Assembly: GCF_003418935.1 (NCBI RefSeq) | Contig: NZ_QVMT01000008.1 | Span: 109,920-173,919, forward strand | Direction: 5' to 3' | Length of the DNA: 64,000 nt | Source of the DNA: Emticicia sp. C21 | GTDB lineage: Bacteria; Bacteroidota; Bacteroidia; Cytophagales; Spirosomataceae | Shown here: positions 1-7,546 of the stretch, one piece after another | How the letters are laid out: every line of letters starts with the position of its first letter | Numbering within the stretch: position 1 is the stretch's first letter | Notes under the pieces: model-generated | What the model saw: only the letters and a program-made list of their open reading frames with translations | The model's database searches: none | Told to the model about the DNA's origin: nothing | Program-made: the position numbers and the translations under genes

Positions 1-767
1 ACGGTGCTAGTCAGTTAGTTCAAACCAACGGGGAAGCTAAAATACCAAGTGCCGTTTTACCTGCTAATATAACATTGCAGGGAAACGATTTCAATCGAGC
101 TAATCAGTTAACGAAATTAGATTCTTCTGGATTTTTAGGGATAGCTATCAACAATCCCAAAGCTCAGATACACCTTTATAGTTCACTTGCTAATAGAAAA
201 GTAATACTATGGGGCGGAGACAATGAACATCAGTTTTATGGGTTTGGTATAAATGGGGGAATACTTCGCTATCAGGTTGATCATATAAACTCTGCTCATG
301 TATTTTATGCGGGTAACAATCCTTCTTCTTCTATAGAATTATTCAGAATCAGAGGCAACGGAAGCGCTACTTTGGCCGGAAATCTGGTTACAAATAATTC
401 TTCCTCAAGCTCCGATGTCCGCTACAAAAGAAACTTCTCTTCTATAGAGAACCCTCTGGCTAAAGTGCTGCAAATGAATGGCTTTCATTACTACTGGAAG
501 CAGGAAGAATTTAAAGAGAAGAATTTCCCTGAGAGTCGGCAGATAGGCTTTATTGCGCAGGAGGTAGAAGCTTTGTTTCCTGAGTTGGTAAATACCGATG
601 AAAAAGGATATAAATCAGTAGATTATGCCAGACTGACGCCTGTATTGGTGGAAGCGATTAAAGAATTGAAAAAGGAAAATAATAGTATCCGTACAGAAAA
701 TGCCGATATACGCAAGGATATTGAAGCCCTTAAAAATCTTATTCTACAATCGCAAAATGGCAAATAA
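1..767 (+). CDS. Secreted protein with C-terminal S74 intramolecular chaperone domain, 5' end outside window
   Basis: The reading frame is open from base 3 to the TAA at 765-767, so the true start lies before the window; an internal TTG at 75 is not a credible start. The C-terminal ~115 residues form a Peptidase_S74 (endosialidase chaperone) domain: a serine-rich stretch and SDVRYKRN at the expected autocleavage site, then IGFIAQEVEALFPELV, YARLTPVLVEAIKELK and a coiled-coil tail. S74 domains help trimeric fibre proteins fold and then cleave themselves off. The upstream part is close to the matching part of the next gene, so the two are tandem paralogues. The gene ends one base before the next likely start, suggesting coupled translation. 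The ligand of the fibre is unknown. Confidence 0.85.
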   Translation, partial: GASQLVQTNGEAKIPSAVLPANITLQGNDFNRANQLTKLDSSGFLGIAINNPKAQIHLYSSLANRKVILWGGDNEHQFYGFGINGGILRYQVDHINSAHVFYAGNNPSSSIELFRIRGNGSATLAGNLVTNNSSSSSDVRYKRNFSSIENPLAKVLQMNGFHYYWKQEEFKEKNFPESRQIGFIAQEVEALFPELVNTDEKGYKSVDYARLTPVLVEAIKELKKENNSIRTENADIRKDIEALKNLILQSQNGK

Positions 768-768
768 C

Positions 769-2691
769 ATGAAAAAAAATATCCTTTTCTACAGTATTTT
801 AATCTTCACTGGTTCTGTGCTATTGTCAGGGAATATCACTTTCGCTCAGTCAACAACGTTGGCCGCTGATGGTGTATACGTGCCAAGATTGACCACTACT
901 CAACGCAATGCCATCAGCTCTCCAACTGCCGGTCAAATGATCTATAATACTGACGATGATTGTTTTAATGTATATCAGAAAGATAGCTGGCAGAAACTCT
1001 GCGGTTTAAACTATCAGGCAACAGATAGCTGGACAAGAAAAGCCGATTTTGCAGGGAATGAACGTAAAGCCGCGGTTGGTTTTTCAATTGGCAATAAAGG
1101 ATATATCGGAACAGGAGATATTAATGGTAACACTCTAAAAGATTTTTGGGAATACGATCCATTAACTGATACCTGGACACAAAAAGCGGATGTTGGAGAA
1201 ACTAAACGTGAATATGCAGTTGGGTTTTCGATAGGTAACAAAGGCTACATTGGTACTGGTTATAATAATGAGGATAGTAATTTTTTAAAAGATTTCTGGG
1301 AGTATGACCCGACAACAAATCGATGGGTTCAGAAAGCAGATTTTGGAGGCGCTAAACGTGAGCAAGCAGTTGGTTTTTCGATTGGGAATAAAGGCTATAT
1401 CGGTACAGGATATGGTGTCGGTCTTCTAAAAGATTTTTGGGAATATGATCCTACCAGCACAGTAAATGGCACAGATGTTAATGGAAATCCAAAGGGTAAA
1501 TGGTTACAAAAAGCAGACGTTGGAGGCCCCGAACGCTATGGAGCCGTTGGTATCTCAACTAGTAATAAAGGGTATATTGGTACAGGATATGATGAGAATG
1601 ATGTTAGAAAAGATTTCTGGGAATATAATCCTGTAACTAATGAATGGATACAAAAAGCTGATTTTGGTGGTACACCCAGAGGATATGCAGTTGGCTTTTC
1701 TCTGGGCGATAAAAGCTACATTGGTACAGGATTTAATAACAATAATTATACTAAAGGTTTTTGGGAATATAATCCTACCAGCACTATTAATGGTATAGGG
1801 GCAGATGGCAAGCCTAAAGGTAGCTGGTTACAAAAAAAGGATGTTGGTACAGGACAAATAGAATCTGCAGTTGGTTTTTCAATAGGTAATAAAGGATATA
1901 TTGTTATGGGATATCCTTACAGTAAAAATCTATGGGAGTATAATCCTAATGATTCTAACCTGACCTTGCAAGGCAATGCTTTTAATGGAGTTAGTCAATT
2001 AGTTCAAACTGATAATACAGGTAAGATATCAACTAGTATTTTACCCAATTTCGCTTTATTAAATGATTCCGGCTTTTTAGGCATAGGAACGTCTAATCCT
2101 AAAGCCCAGATACACCTCAGCAGTCTGCTTGCTAATAAGAAAATAATTTTATGGGGAGACGCTGATAACGCGCATGAGTTTTATGGATTTGGCGTAAATG
2201 GTGGCAGTCTCCGCTACCAGGTTGATCATTCAGGTGCTGCTCATGTCTTTTACGCGGCTGAGAGTACCACTGCTTCAAAAGAATTATTCAGAATTAATGG
2301 CAATGGAAGTGCTGTATTAGCCGGTAATCTGGTTACCAATGGGTCTTCTTCCTCTTCTGATATCCGCTATAAAAGACACTTCTCTTCTATTGAGAACCCA
2401 CTGGCTAAAGTATTGCAGATGAATGGGTTTCAGTATTACTGGAAGACAGAGCAGTTTAAAGAAAAGAATTTCCCTGAGAGTCGACAGATTGGATTCATTG
2501 CTCAGGAGGTAGAGCAATTGTTTCCTGAGTTGGTGAATACCGATGAGAAAGGATATAAGTCGGTAGATTATGCCAGACTAACGCCTGTGCTGGTTGAGGC
2601 GATTAAAGAATTGAAGCAGGAAAATAATGCTATCAGAAAAGAAATTGAAGCATTGAAAAATGTATTTTTACAAGCGCAAAATGGCAAATAA
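769..2691 (+). CDS. Secreted kelch-repeat fibre protein with S74 chaperone domain
   Basis: I chose ATG 769 because it opens directly into a signal peptide (MKKNILFYSILIF...FAQ); ATG 757 (MANN...) is possible and would overlap the upstream stop. The product is 640 residues. After the signal comes a Bacteroidota fibre-type head (GVYVPRLTTTQRNAISSPTAG...MIYNT). Six kelch-like repeats of ~47-60 residues follow, each with a W.QKAD..., AVGFSIGNKGYIGTG and KDFWEYDP pattern, which should fold as a beta-propeller. A connector and S74 domain (SSDIRYKRH, FIAQEVEQLFPELV, coiled-coil end) close the protein. It is a tandem paralogue of the preceding gene, at least over the C-terminal half. It is probably a surface-exposed trimeric adhesin; the binding partner cannot be read from sequence. 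Confidence 0.85.
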   Translation: MKKNILFYSILIFTGSVLLSGNITFAQSTTLAADGVYVPRLTTTQRNAISSPTAGQMIYNTDDDCFNVYQKDSWQKLCGLNYQATDSWTRKADFAGNERKAAVGFSIGNKGYIGTGDINGNTLKDFWEYDPLTDTWTQKADVGETKREYAVGFSIGNKGYIGTGYNNEDSNFLKDFWEYDPTTNRWVQKADFGGAKREQAVGFSIGNKGYIGTGYGVGLLKDFWEYDPTSTVNGTDVNGNPKGKWLQKADVGGPERYGAVGISTSNKGYIGTGYDENDVRKDFWEYNPVTNEWIQKADFGGTPRGYAVGFSLGDKSYIGTGFNNNNYTKGFWEYNPTSTINGIGADGKPKGSWLQKKDVGTGQIESAVGFSIGNKGYIVMGYPYSKNLWEYNPNDSNLTLQGNAFNGVSQLVQTDNTGKISTSILPNFALLNDSGFLGIGTSNPKAQIHLSSLLANKKIILWGDADNAHEFYGFGVNGGSLRYQVDHSGAAHVFYAAESTTASKELFRINGNGSAVLAGNLVTNGSSSSSDIRYKRHFSSIENPLAKVLQMNGFQYYWKTEQFKEKNFPESRQIGFIAQEVEQLFPELVNTDEKGYKSVDYARLTPVLVEAIKELKQENNAIRKEIEALKNVFLQAQNGK

Positions 2692-2692
2692 C

Positions 2693-3043
2693 ATGAAAGT
2701 AATCTTTATATTTTTATTTTGTATAAGTATAAGCTTTATAGGGTTAGCACAAAAACCGAAGCAGACACCAGGCAAAAGTCAGGACTATGGTATTTTATAT
2801 ACCCATAATGATAGTCTGCAATACGAAACTTATCCACTACCTAACGGTTGGGGTTATAAACTTTATTTACGTTATAAGCTTTTGGTTAACCAGCCTATTA
2901 TTCCTGCTTTAGCAGGGAATCAGGGATTTAAAACTGAAAAAGATGCCAAGAAAATAGCACAATTGGCCATAGGCAAGGTAGCTAAAGGGCAAATGCCTCC
3001 TACACTAGAAGCAAAAGAAGTTAAGAAAGCACTAAAGCTTTAA
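2693..3043 (+). CDS. Small exported protein, DUF4907-like
   Basis: The chosen start is ATG 2693, two bases after the upstream stop; it gives a 116-residue protein with a clean signal peptide (MKVIFIFLFCISISFIGLAQ). The body has GWGYKLYLRYKLLVNQPIIP, GNQGFKTEKDAKKIAQL and KGQMPP, a pattern I associate with the DUF4907 family, which often sits beside kelch-repeat proteins in Bacteroidota. Family assignment is from memory of the motif and is moderate. It probably shares a transcript with the two S74 proteins. Function unknown. Confidence 0.7.
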   Translation: MKVIFIFLFCISISFIGLAQKPKQTPGKSQDYGILYTHNDSLQYETYPLPNGWGYKLYLRYKLLVNQPIIPALAGNQGFKTEKDAKKIAQLAIGKVAKGQMPPTLEAKEVKKALKL

Positions 3044-3082
3044 TAGACTTTCTTCATGCGCGATTAAAGTCCTATTTTTTTT
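3043..3082 (+). terminator. Rho-independent terminator after the S74 cluster
   Basis: The stem pairs GACTTT (3046-3051) with AAAGTC (3066-3071), extended by ATA/TAT with one bulged C, and runs into eight T residues from 3075. It directly follows the stop of the DUF4907-like gene. Confidence 0.65.
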
Positions 3083-3159
3083 ATGTATGGTCTTTTTAGT
3101 CTGCTAATCGCAAGTATTTCTGCCTATTCGCGAGGTTTTATAGCTATTTAGTATGTCAT

Positions 3160-3246
3160 TTACTACCCCTTTCAACTCCGGCAGTACCTCTCTGCTGAAC
3201 CATTCGTTTTTGGCTTGCCAGATGTTGTTTCTTGGGGAGGGGTGCG
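3160..3246 (-). pseudogene. UDG C-terminal fragment (cassette copy 1)
   Basis: On the minus strand this reads PHPSPRNNIWQAKNEWF... ending VLPELK, matching residues 157 onward of the intact uracil-DNA glycosylase at 59097-59666. Over the first 26 codons it differs from the intact gene at about eleven bases, all synonymous. The match stops abruptly at the HPSP motif, where the HTH gene of the cassette begins on the other strand. Confidence 0.85.
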
Positions 3247-3691
3247 GTGCCTTTTAACGATTTGCGAAATACGCTTAGAATATCAATTAAAGGCTACATT
3301 GAAACCCCAACAACACTTGGTGATAAAATCAGGAATAGAAGAATTTAACTGCAATTGACTATACAACAAACAGTTGGCAAGAATATTAAAAGTAACCGAG
3401 GAAGCTATAGTCTATTGGGAATATAACCGAGGAAAACCGAAAGTACATAACTACCCAAAAATTATTGAGGTATTAAGCATTTTCCCTTTTGACATTGATA
3501 CAAGCACATTAGGCAGCAAGATTATATCCTATCGATACACTAAAGGATTGAGCAGAAAGAAGTTTAGTAAAATGCTTGGAGTTGATGAATCGACTCTTAA
3601 GACTTGGGAAGACAATAAATATATTCCTGTGGTACATATTATGCAGATTCTAAAAGTCTTATTTAAAGAATCCGATATGACAGATTTATAG
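3247..3691 (+). pseudogene. Double-HTH (XRE-like) protein, cassette copy 1, broken
   Basis: This is the first of five related HTH genes in the window. From the conserved GTG (3247) it reads VPFNDLRNTLR... LGDKIRNRRI and then hits TAA where other copies have GAA (Glu). Shortly after, a four-base insertion (CAACAAACAG against CAACAG) shifts the frame. The second half is intact in another frame from about 3374: KVTEEAIVYWEYNRGKPK and a second HTH, LSRKKFSKMLGVDESTLKTW. Intact relatives have two helix-turn-helix domains of the Cro/C1 type, suggesting DNA binding. With a nonsense codon and a frameshift this copy is most likely dead, although the C-terminal HTH could be translated from an internal start. 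Confidence 0.8.
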
Positions 3692-3699
3692 ATAATTAC

Positions 3700-3729
3700 A
3701 TGAGAGGTAATTTTTAAATTGCCTCTCAT
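3700..3729 (+). terminator. Hairpin terminator after HTH copy 1
   Basis: ATGAGAGG...CCTCTCAT pairs over about 14 bp including a T-rich/A-rich inner stem, with a two-base loop and one G-T pair. The core resembles the hairpin after HTH copy 5 (49423-49460), so it may belong to the cassette. Confidence 0.6.
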
Positions 3730-3947
3730 TATATATGGCATATCACCAAAGGGAATTGATGCACTATGTAAATTTGTCTTTCAGGAAGCCATTTATATTT
3801 AAATAAGTAGAAAGTAAAGCATTCAGACAAATGATTTCTTACCGGAAATAATACCTTATTATATTCCGTTTATAGATAGAGTTATAAAACAAACCTTTTT
3901 TGATTCAAGTTTAGCTAAAAGAGTATTTATCGTAAGCAATTATGCAC

Positions 3948-3955
3948 TAAATTTG
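3948..3955 (+). promoter_or_regulatory. Bacteroidota -7 box (TAAATTTG) abutting the start codon
   Basis: TAAATTTG matches the TAnnTTTG -7 element. It ends five bases before ATG 3961, so transcription would begin at or next to the start codon and the mRNA would be nearly leaderless. The -33 element is weak. Confidence 0.45.
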
Positions 3956-3960
3956 CCCGG

Positions 3961-4350
3961 ATGTTTCAATTCAAGCAAATAGCACTTCTCTTTCTTTCAC
4001 TGGCATTGGTGTTGAAATCATTTGTTGTGCCTCTTATCTGCCTGGACTATGAGATTCGCAAGGATTTTATCATCAGAAACTACTGTGTGAATAAAAACAA
4101 ACCTGAAATGCATTGCGACGGTAAATGTTTTTTAGCTAAAAGGATTAAAGCCCAGACTGAAAAAGAAGAACAAAGCGCATTACAAGATTTTATTTATAAG
4201 CTTTTAGAAGCGAATACCTTTGAAAGCCAGCAGACTTTCACTTTTAAGAATGTACTGGAAATCAAAGATTTCCCTGGTAACAACTACCTGTTTATTGAAA
4301 AACTCACACTTGACTTTTCATCCCCTATTTTTCACCCTCCTATTTGCTAA
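3961..4350 (+). CDS. Small exported protein with MHCxGKCFL motif (paralogue A)
   Basis: A 129-residue protein with an N-terminal hydrophobic signal/anchor (residues ~5-30) followed by NYCVNKNKPEMHCDGKCFLAKRIK, then a Lys/Glu-rich segment and a C-terminal F.PPIC end. The Cys-x(n)-HCxGxC arrangement could bind a metal or form a disulphide; this is inference. A second copy of the family lies at 5536. Such proteins are common and unnamed in Bacteroidota; proximity to the SCO/MbnP/peroxidase genes suggests a link to metal handling. The start follows a -7 promoter box by only five bases. Confidence 0.75.
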   Translation: MFQFKQIALLFLSLALVLKSFVVPLICLDYEIRKDFIIRNYCVNKNKPEMHCDGKCFLAKRIKAQTEKEEQSALQDFIYKLLEANTFESQQTFTFKNVLEIKDFPGNNYLFIEKLTLDFSSPIFHPPIC

Positions 4351-4565
4351 CAATCTCCTTTTATTGATTTAACAGCTAAGCTTTTAAAGAGGTAATTAGC
4401 TGATTTTTCCTGTATTTTTTAGTACAAAATAGTAGCGCTTTGCCGGGATATACCTATGTGTGTCCTTAATCGTGCTATATATCTTTAAAATCGGGGACAC
4501 TTCATATACTTACTTATTGCTCTTTCAGCAGTAGTATATTTTATCAAAATTATATTTTTAAAAAA

Positions 4566-5420
4566 ATGGAAGAACGAATACCGAAGTGTAATACTGACTT
4601 CAGAAAAGAAGGTCAGGACCAATTCTTCTTATACATACATGATAAGGTGGATACTGACCATTCGGTCATCACATATCCACATAGCCATAATTCCTATTTC
4701 CTTAGTTTCTTATATGAAGGAACAATGCAACATTTTGTGGATTTAGAGAATAGTACGATTAGTGCACCTGCCTTATTGGTTTTAACTATTGATCAGGTTC
4801 ATATTGACGCGAAACTGGATAAAGATTGTAAGGTTATTACGATGGCATTTTCTTCTGAATTTATCTATCGGCAAAACAGAAAACTGACCAATTATATGGA
4901 GACTGTTTTCTCTCAACCATTCCTTCAATTGTCTGCTAATGACTTGTCTGAACTGGATAAATACATACAACTGATTTGTTTAGAGAACAATAAAGGAAAG
5001 GATAAAAATATCGAAATAATTAATTATCTGGTAAATATTATTCTCATCCAATGCGCCAATCTATCCGAGAAAATCAAGAAAAATACTTCTTACAAAAATG
5101 ACTTGTTTCTGGACTTTAAAGACTGCCTGAATAAATTTTACAGAACCAATCATACGGTAAAGTTTTATGCCGATCAGCTGAATATCACAACATCGGTTCT
5201 CACTGAAATCGTAAAAAGAGTCAGCAATAAAACACCTAAACAAATCATAGATGAAAGATTACTTATTGAGGCTAAAAGGCTTCTTTATTGGTCTGATATT
5301 ACAGTGCGGGAAGTAGCTTGGGAGTTAGGATTCGAAACAGACGGTTATTTTATCAGGTTCTTTAAGAAGTTTACCGGAATCACCCCAGGAGATTTTCAGA
5401 AAGTTATGCAAGTTGATTAG
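4566..5420 (+). CDS. AraC-family transcriptional regulator
   Basis: The product is 284 residues. The N-terminal half is a cupin-like sensory region (HSHNSYFLSFLYEGTMQHF..., then ALLVLTIDQVH). The last ~95 residues are an HTH_18 AraC DNA-binding domain: FYADQLNITTSVLTEIVKR, then TPKQIIDERLLIEAKRLL, VREVAWELGFETDGYFIRFF and FTGITPGDFQ. It sits between the two MHCxGKCF paralogues and upstream of the copper/redox run, all on the same strand, so it may regulate them. The inducer is unknown. Confidence 0.9.
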   Translation: MEERIPKCNTDFRKEGQDQFFLYIHDKVDTDHSVITYPHSHNSYFLSFLYEGTMQHFVDLENSTISAPALLVLTIDQVHIDAKLDKDCKVITMAFSSEFIYRQNRKLTNYMETVFSQPFLQLSANDLSELDKYIQLICLENNKGKDKNIEIINYLVNIILIQCANLSEKIKKNTSYKNDLFLDFKDCLNKFYRTNHTVKFYADQLNITTSVLTEIVKRVSNKTPKQIIDERLLIEAKRLLYWSDITVREVAWELGFETDGYFIRFFKKFTGITPGDFQKVMQVD

Positions 5421-5431
5421 GAGTGTTTTGA

Positions 5432-5458
5432 GTAAGGCGACTCATGGGTCGCCTTACT
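5432..5458 (+). terminator. Strong hairpin terminator after the AraC gene
   Basis: GTAAGGCGAC and GTCGCCTTAC form a perfect 10-bp stem with a TCATGG loop, followed by a T-containing tract. It separates the regulator from the next transcription unit. Confidence 0.75.
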
Positions 5459-5523
5459 TCACATTCTTTCATAAGTGTAATGAATCATAGCAAAAGTGTA
5501 GTTAGTCCTGTGTAGGGGCATTG

Positions 5524-5531
5524 TAACTTTG
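5524..5531 (+). promoter_or_regulatory. Bacteroidota -7 box (TAACTTTG) abutting the start codon
   Basis: TAACTTTG matches TAnnTTTG and ends four bases before ATG 5536, the same geometry as for paralogue A. A possible -33 TTAG lies at 5502-5505, 18 bases upstream. It implies a leaderless or near-leaderless mRNA. Confidence 0.5.
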
Positions 5532-5535
5532 TGGC

Positions 5536-5916
5536 ATGTTTAAGAGACTTGTTTCCATATTTTTACTTTTTGCTTTGATCGGTTCAAACCTTTCACGGTA
5601 CCTTGTTGTGGCAAGTTTCAAACTAAACAGACGGTTTATCGTTGAAAATTTTTGCGAGAACAAAGCAAAACCCCAGTTGCATTGCAATGGCAGGTGTTTC
5701 TTGGCAAAAAAGCTGAAACAGGCCGAAGAAAATGAGAAAAAGCAGACCGAAAAATATGAATTGAAAAGCATTGACCCCTGTGTTTTACAGCAGATAATCC
5801 CCCTATTTAATTCATTGATTGCGGATAACACAGCAATCAGGCTTCCTATATTTTATGAATTGATATTTTTGAGTGGTTACAGGTCAAGCATTTTCAAACC
5901 TCCCCGGTTAGGATAA
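5536..5916 (+). CDS. Small exported protein with LHCxGRCFL motif (paralogue B)
   Basis: A 126-residue paralogue of the protein at 3961: hydrophobic N-terminus, NFCENKAKPQLHCNGRCFL, a Lys/Glu-rich linker (KKLKQAEENEKKQTEK) and a C-terminal IFKPPR. The HCxGxC core is kept. It precedes the SCO gene by 150 bases on the same strand. A role in metal binding or thiol chemistry is possible but unproven. Confidence 0.75.
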   Translation: MFKRLVSIFLLFALIGSNLSRYLVVASFKLNRRFIVENFCENKAKPQLHCNGRCFLAKKLKQAEENEKKQTEKYELKSIDPCVLQQIIPLFNSLIADNTAIRLPIFYELIFLSGYRSSIFKPPRLG

Positions 5917-6066
5917 ACATCTTATAAAGTATCAATCTACATCTTCTGATAGTCATCAGAGGGACTTTATTCCTGTGCCCAATCCTGATACTACTTGGTT
6001 AAGCAGACGTTGATGATACCTCATGTAGTACTCTAACCCCGACTTTAAAATTCTAATGTCAAGATC

Positions 6067-6705
6067 ATGAAAAATAAATTAATCTATGCCCTGTTATACC
6101 TGTGCATAGGAATGTCTGCCTGTGAGAAACAGCCTCGCAAATTGCCGATTTACGGGGAGAGACAGGCCACCTCTACAAACGTAAACGGCCAACTTGTGAC
6201 AGATACTACCTATCAGACCATTCCTGACTTTAAATTCCTGAATCAGGATAGCAGTTTCGTTACGAATAAGTTCTTTGATGGAAAGGTATATATCGCCGAT
6301 TTCTTTTTTACCAGTTGTACAAGTATATGCCCGATTATGCACCACAACCTTTTTAAAGTTTACGAAAATTTTAAATCAGAAGGTGATATCTTGTTTCTTT
6401 CGCACACAGTCGATTTTAAACGCGATAAGCCATCAGTGCTAAAATCCTATGCCCAAAAATTGGGTGTGGATGATAAGAGGTGGCAGTTTCTGACCGGAAC
6501 TAAAGAAGAAATTTACCCGCTTGCTGAGAAATCCTATATCTCATCTGCACAGGTTGATCCGGATAACCCGGACGGCTACGCACATTCCGGACGCTTCCTT
6601 CTGGTGGACAGGCATCGGAGAATCCGTGGTGCCTATGACGGCACCGATGAGCAGGAAGTTAAACAACTGATCGTTGATGCGCAATTACTTGTAAAGGAGA
6701 AATAG
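6067..6705 (+). CDS. SCO1/SenC-family copper/thiol lipoprotein
   Basis: A 212-residue thioredoxin-fold protein. The N-terminus is a lipoprotein signal with a lipobox ending at Cys19 (GMSAC). The SCO copper site is visible: CTSIC (Cys84 and Cys88) and the distal His173 in YAHSGRF. SCO proteins deliver copper to the CuA site of cytochrome oxidase or act as thiol reductases in the periplasm. It leads a same-strand run with MbnP-like and dihaem peroxidase genes, fitting an envelope copper/haem function. All ligands are present. Confidence 0.93.
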   Translation: MKNKLIYALLYLCIGMSACEKQPRKLPIYGERQATSTNVNGQLVTDTTYQTIPDFKFLNQDSSFVTNKFFDGKVYIADFFFTSCTSICPIMHHNLFKVYENFKSEGDILFLSHTVDFKRDKPSVLKSYAQKLGVDDKRWQFLTGTKEEIYPLAEKSYISSAQVDPDNPDGYAHSGRFLLVDRHRRIRGAYDGTDEQEVKQLIVDAQLLVKEK

Positions 6706-6712
6706 TTTCACA

Positions 6713-6732
6713 GAACCTGCTTAAACAGGTTC
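6713..6732 (+). other. Hairpin between SCO and MbnP-like genes
   Basis: GAACCTG and CAGGTTC form a perfect 7-bp stem with a CTTAAA loop. There is no T-run, so it is more likely an mRNA-processing or stability element within the operon than a terminator. Confidence 0.4.
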
Positions 6733-6750
6733 AAAATTAAAATTTAACCA

Positions 6751-7545
6751 ATGAAAAAAATAGTCAGAATAATCATGGCCATCATATTTTTAGCCGGATT
6801 TAATAATACCCTTCAGGCCCAGACAAATAAGAAGCTTGTATTGAATATACAGAATAAGATTGGTGATAAGCCTTTAAGGCTAAACGATGAATATTATACC
6901 AACCGGGCTGGTGAGAAATTCAATATAACTACCTGCAATTACTTTATCAGCAATATAAAATTTACGGGTAGCAATGGTGTAGTCTATGTGGTACCTCAGG
7001 ACAGCAGTTATTTTTTGATAAAGGAAAATGACCCGGCTACAAAAACGATTAACCTTGCAGTGCCGAAAGGTAGATATACTGCTGTTACTTTTACGATAGG
7101 GGTAGATAGCCTAAGAAGTACAACAGATTTAAGTCAGCGTAAAGGTGCACTGGATATTTCAGGCGGTATGACTGATGGCATGTACTGGACATGGAACAGT
7201 GGATACCTGTTTTTGAAACTTGAAGGAACCTGTGACCAGGCAAAAGTTGATTTAACAGGCCAACGGAAATTCAGATACCATATCGGAGGCTTTGGAGGTT
7301 ATAATAAACCTTCAATCAATAATATCAGAATAGTTACGATTGATCTCTCCGGAAAAGCAGCAATAAATTTAAAAAACAAGGCTAAGGCTACATTGGATAT
7401 CCAGGCAGATCTGTTAAAAGTATTCGATGGGCAAAATACGGTGAGTATCGCCAATGATTCCAGTGTCATGTTTGGCAATGCAAGCAAAACTGTCTCGGAT
7501 AACTATGCGGGAATGTTTAGCCATGTATCTACCTTAAAAAAGTGA
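6751..7545 (+). CDS. MbnP-like copper-binding periplasmic protein
   Basis: A 264-residue protein with a signal peptide (ending near LQAQ). The core matches the MbnP-like domain: LRLNDEYYTNRAGEKFNITTCNYFISNIKF, then GGMTDGMYWTWNSGYLF (Trp146 and Trp148). In characterised methanotroph systems, the dihaem enzyme MbnH oxidises a tryptophan of MbnP to kynurenine, which helps bind copper. A dihaem peroxidase gene follows one base after the stop here, the same pairing. Substrate and copper affinity are inferred from family and context. Confidence 0.85.
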   Translation: MKKIVRIIMAIIFLAGFNNTLQAQTNKKLVLNIQNKIGDKPLRLNDEYYTNRAGEKFNITTCNYFISNIKFTGSNGVVYVVPQDSSYFLIKENDPATKTINLAVPKGRYTAVTFTIGVDSLRSTTDLSQRKGALDISGGMTDGMYWTWNSGYLFLKLEGTCDQAKVDLTGQRKFRYHIGGFGGYNKPSINNIRIVTIDLSGKAAINLKNKAKATLDIQADLLKVFDGQNTVSIANDSSVMFGNASKTVSDNYAGMFSHVSTLKK

Positions 7546-7546
7546 T

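Noticed and set aside
5502-5831. Minus-strand ORF of 109 residues opposite the LHCxGRCF gene
   Set aside because: The plus-strand gene has a clear paralogue, signal peptide and promoter box; the antisense frame is a shadow.
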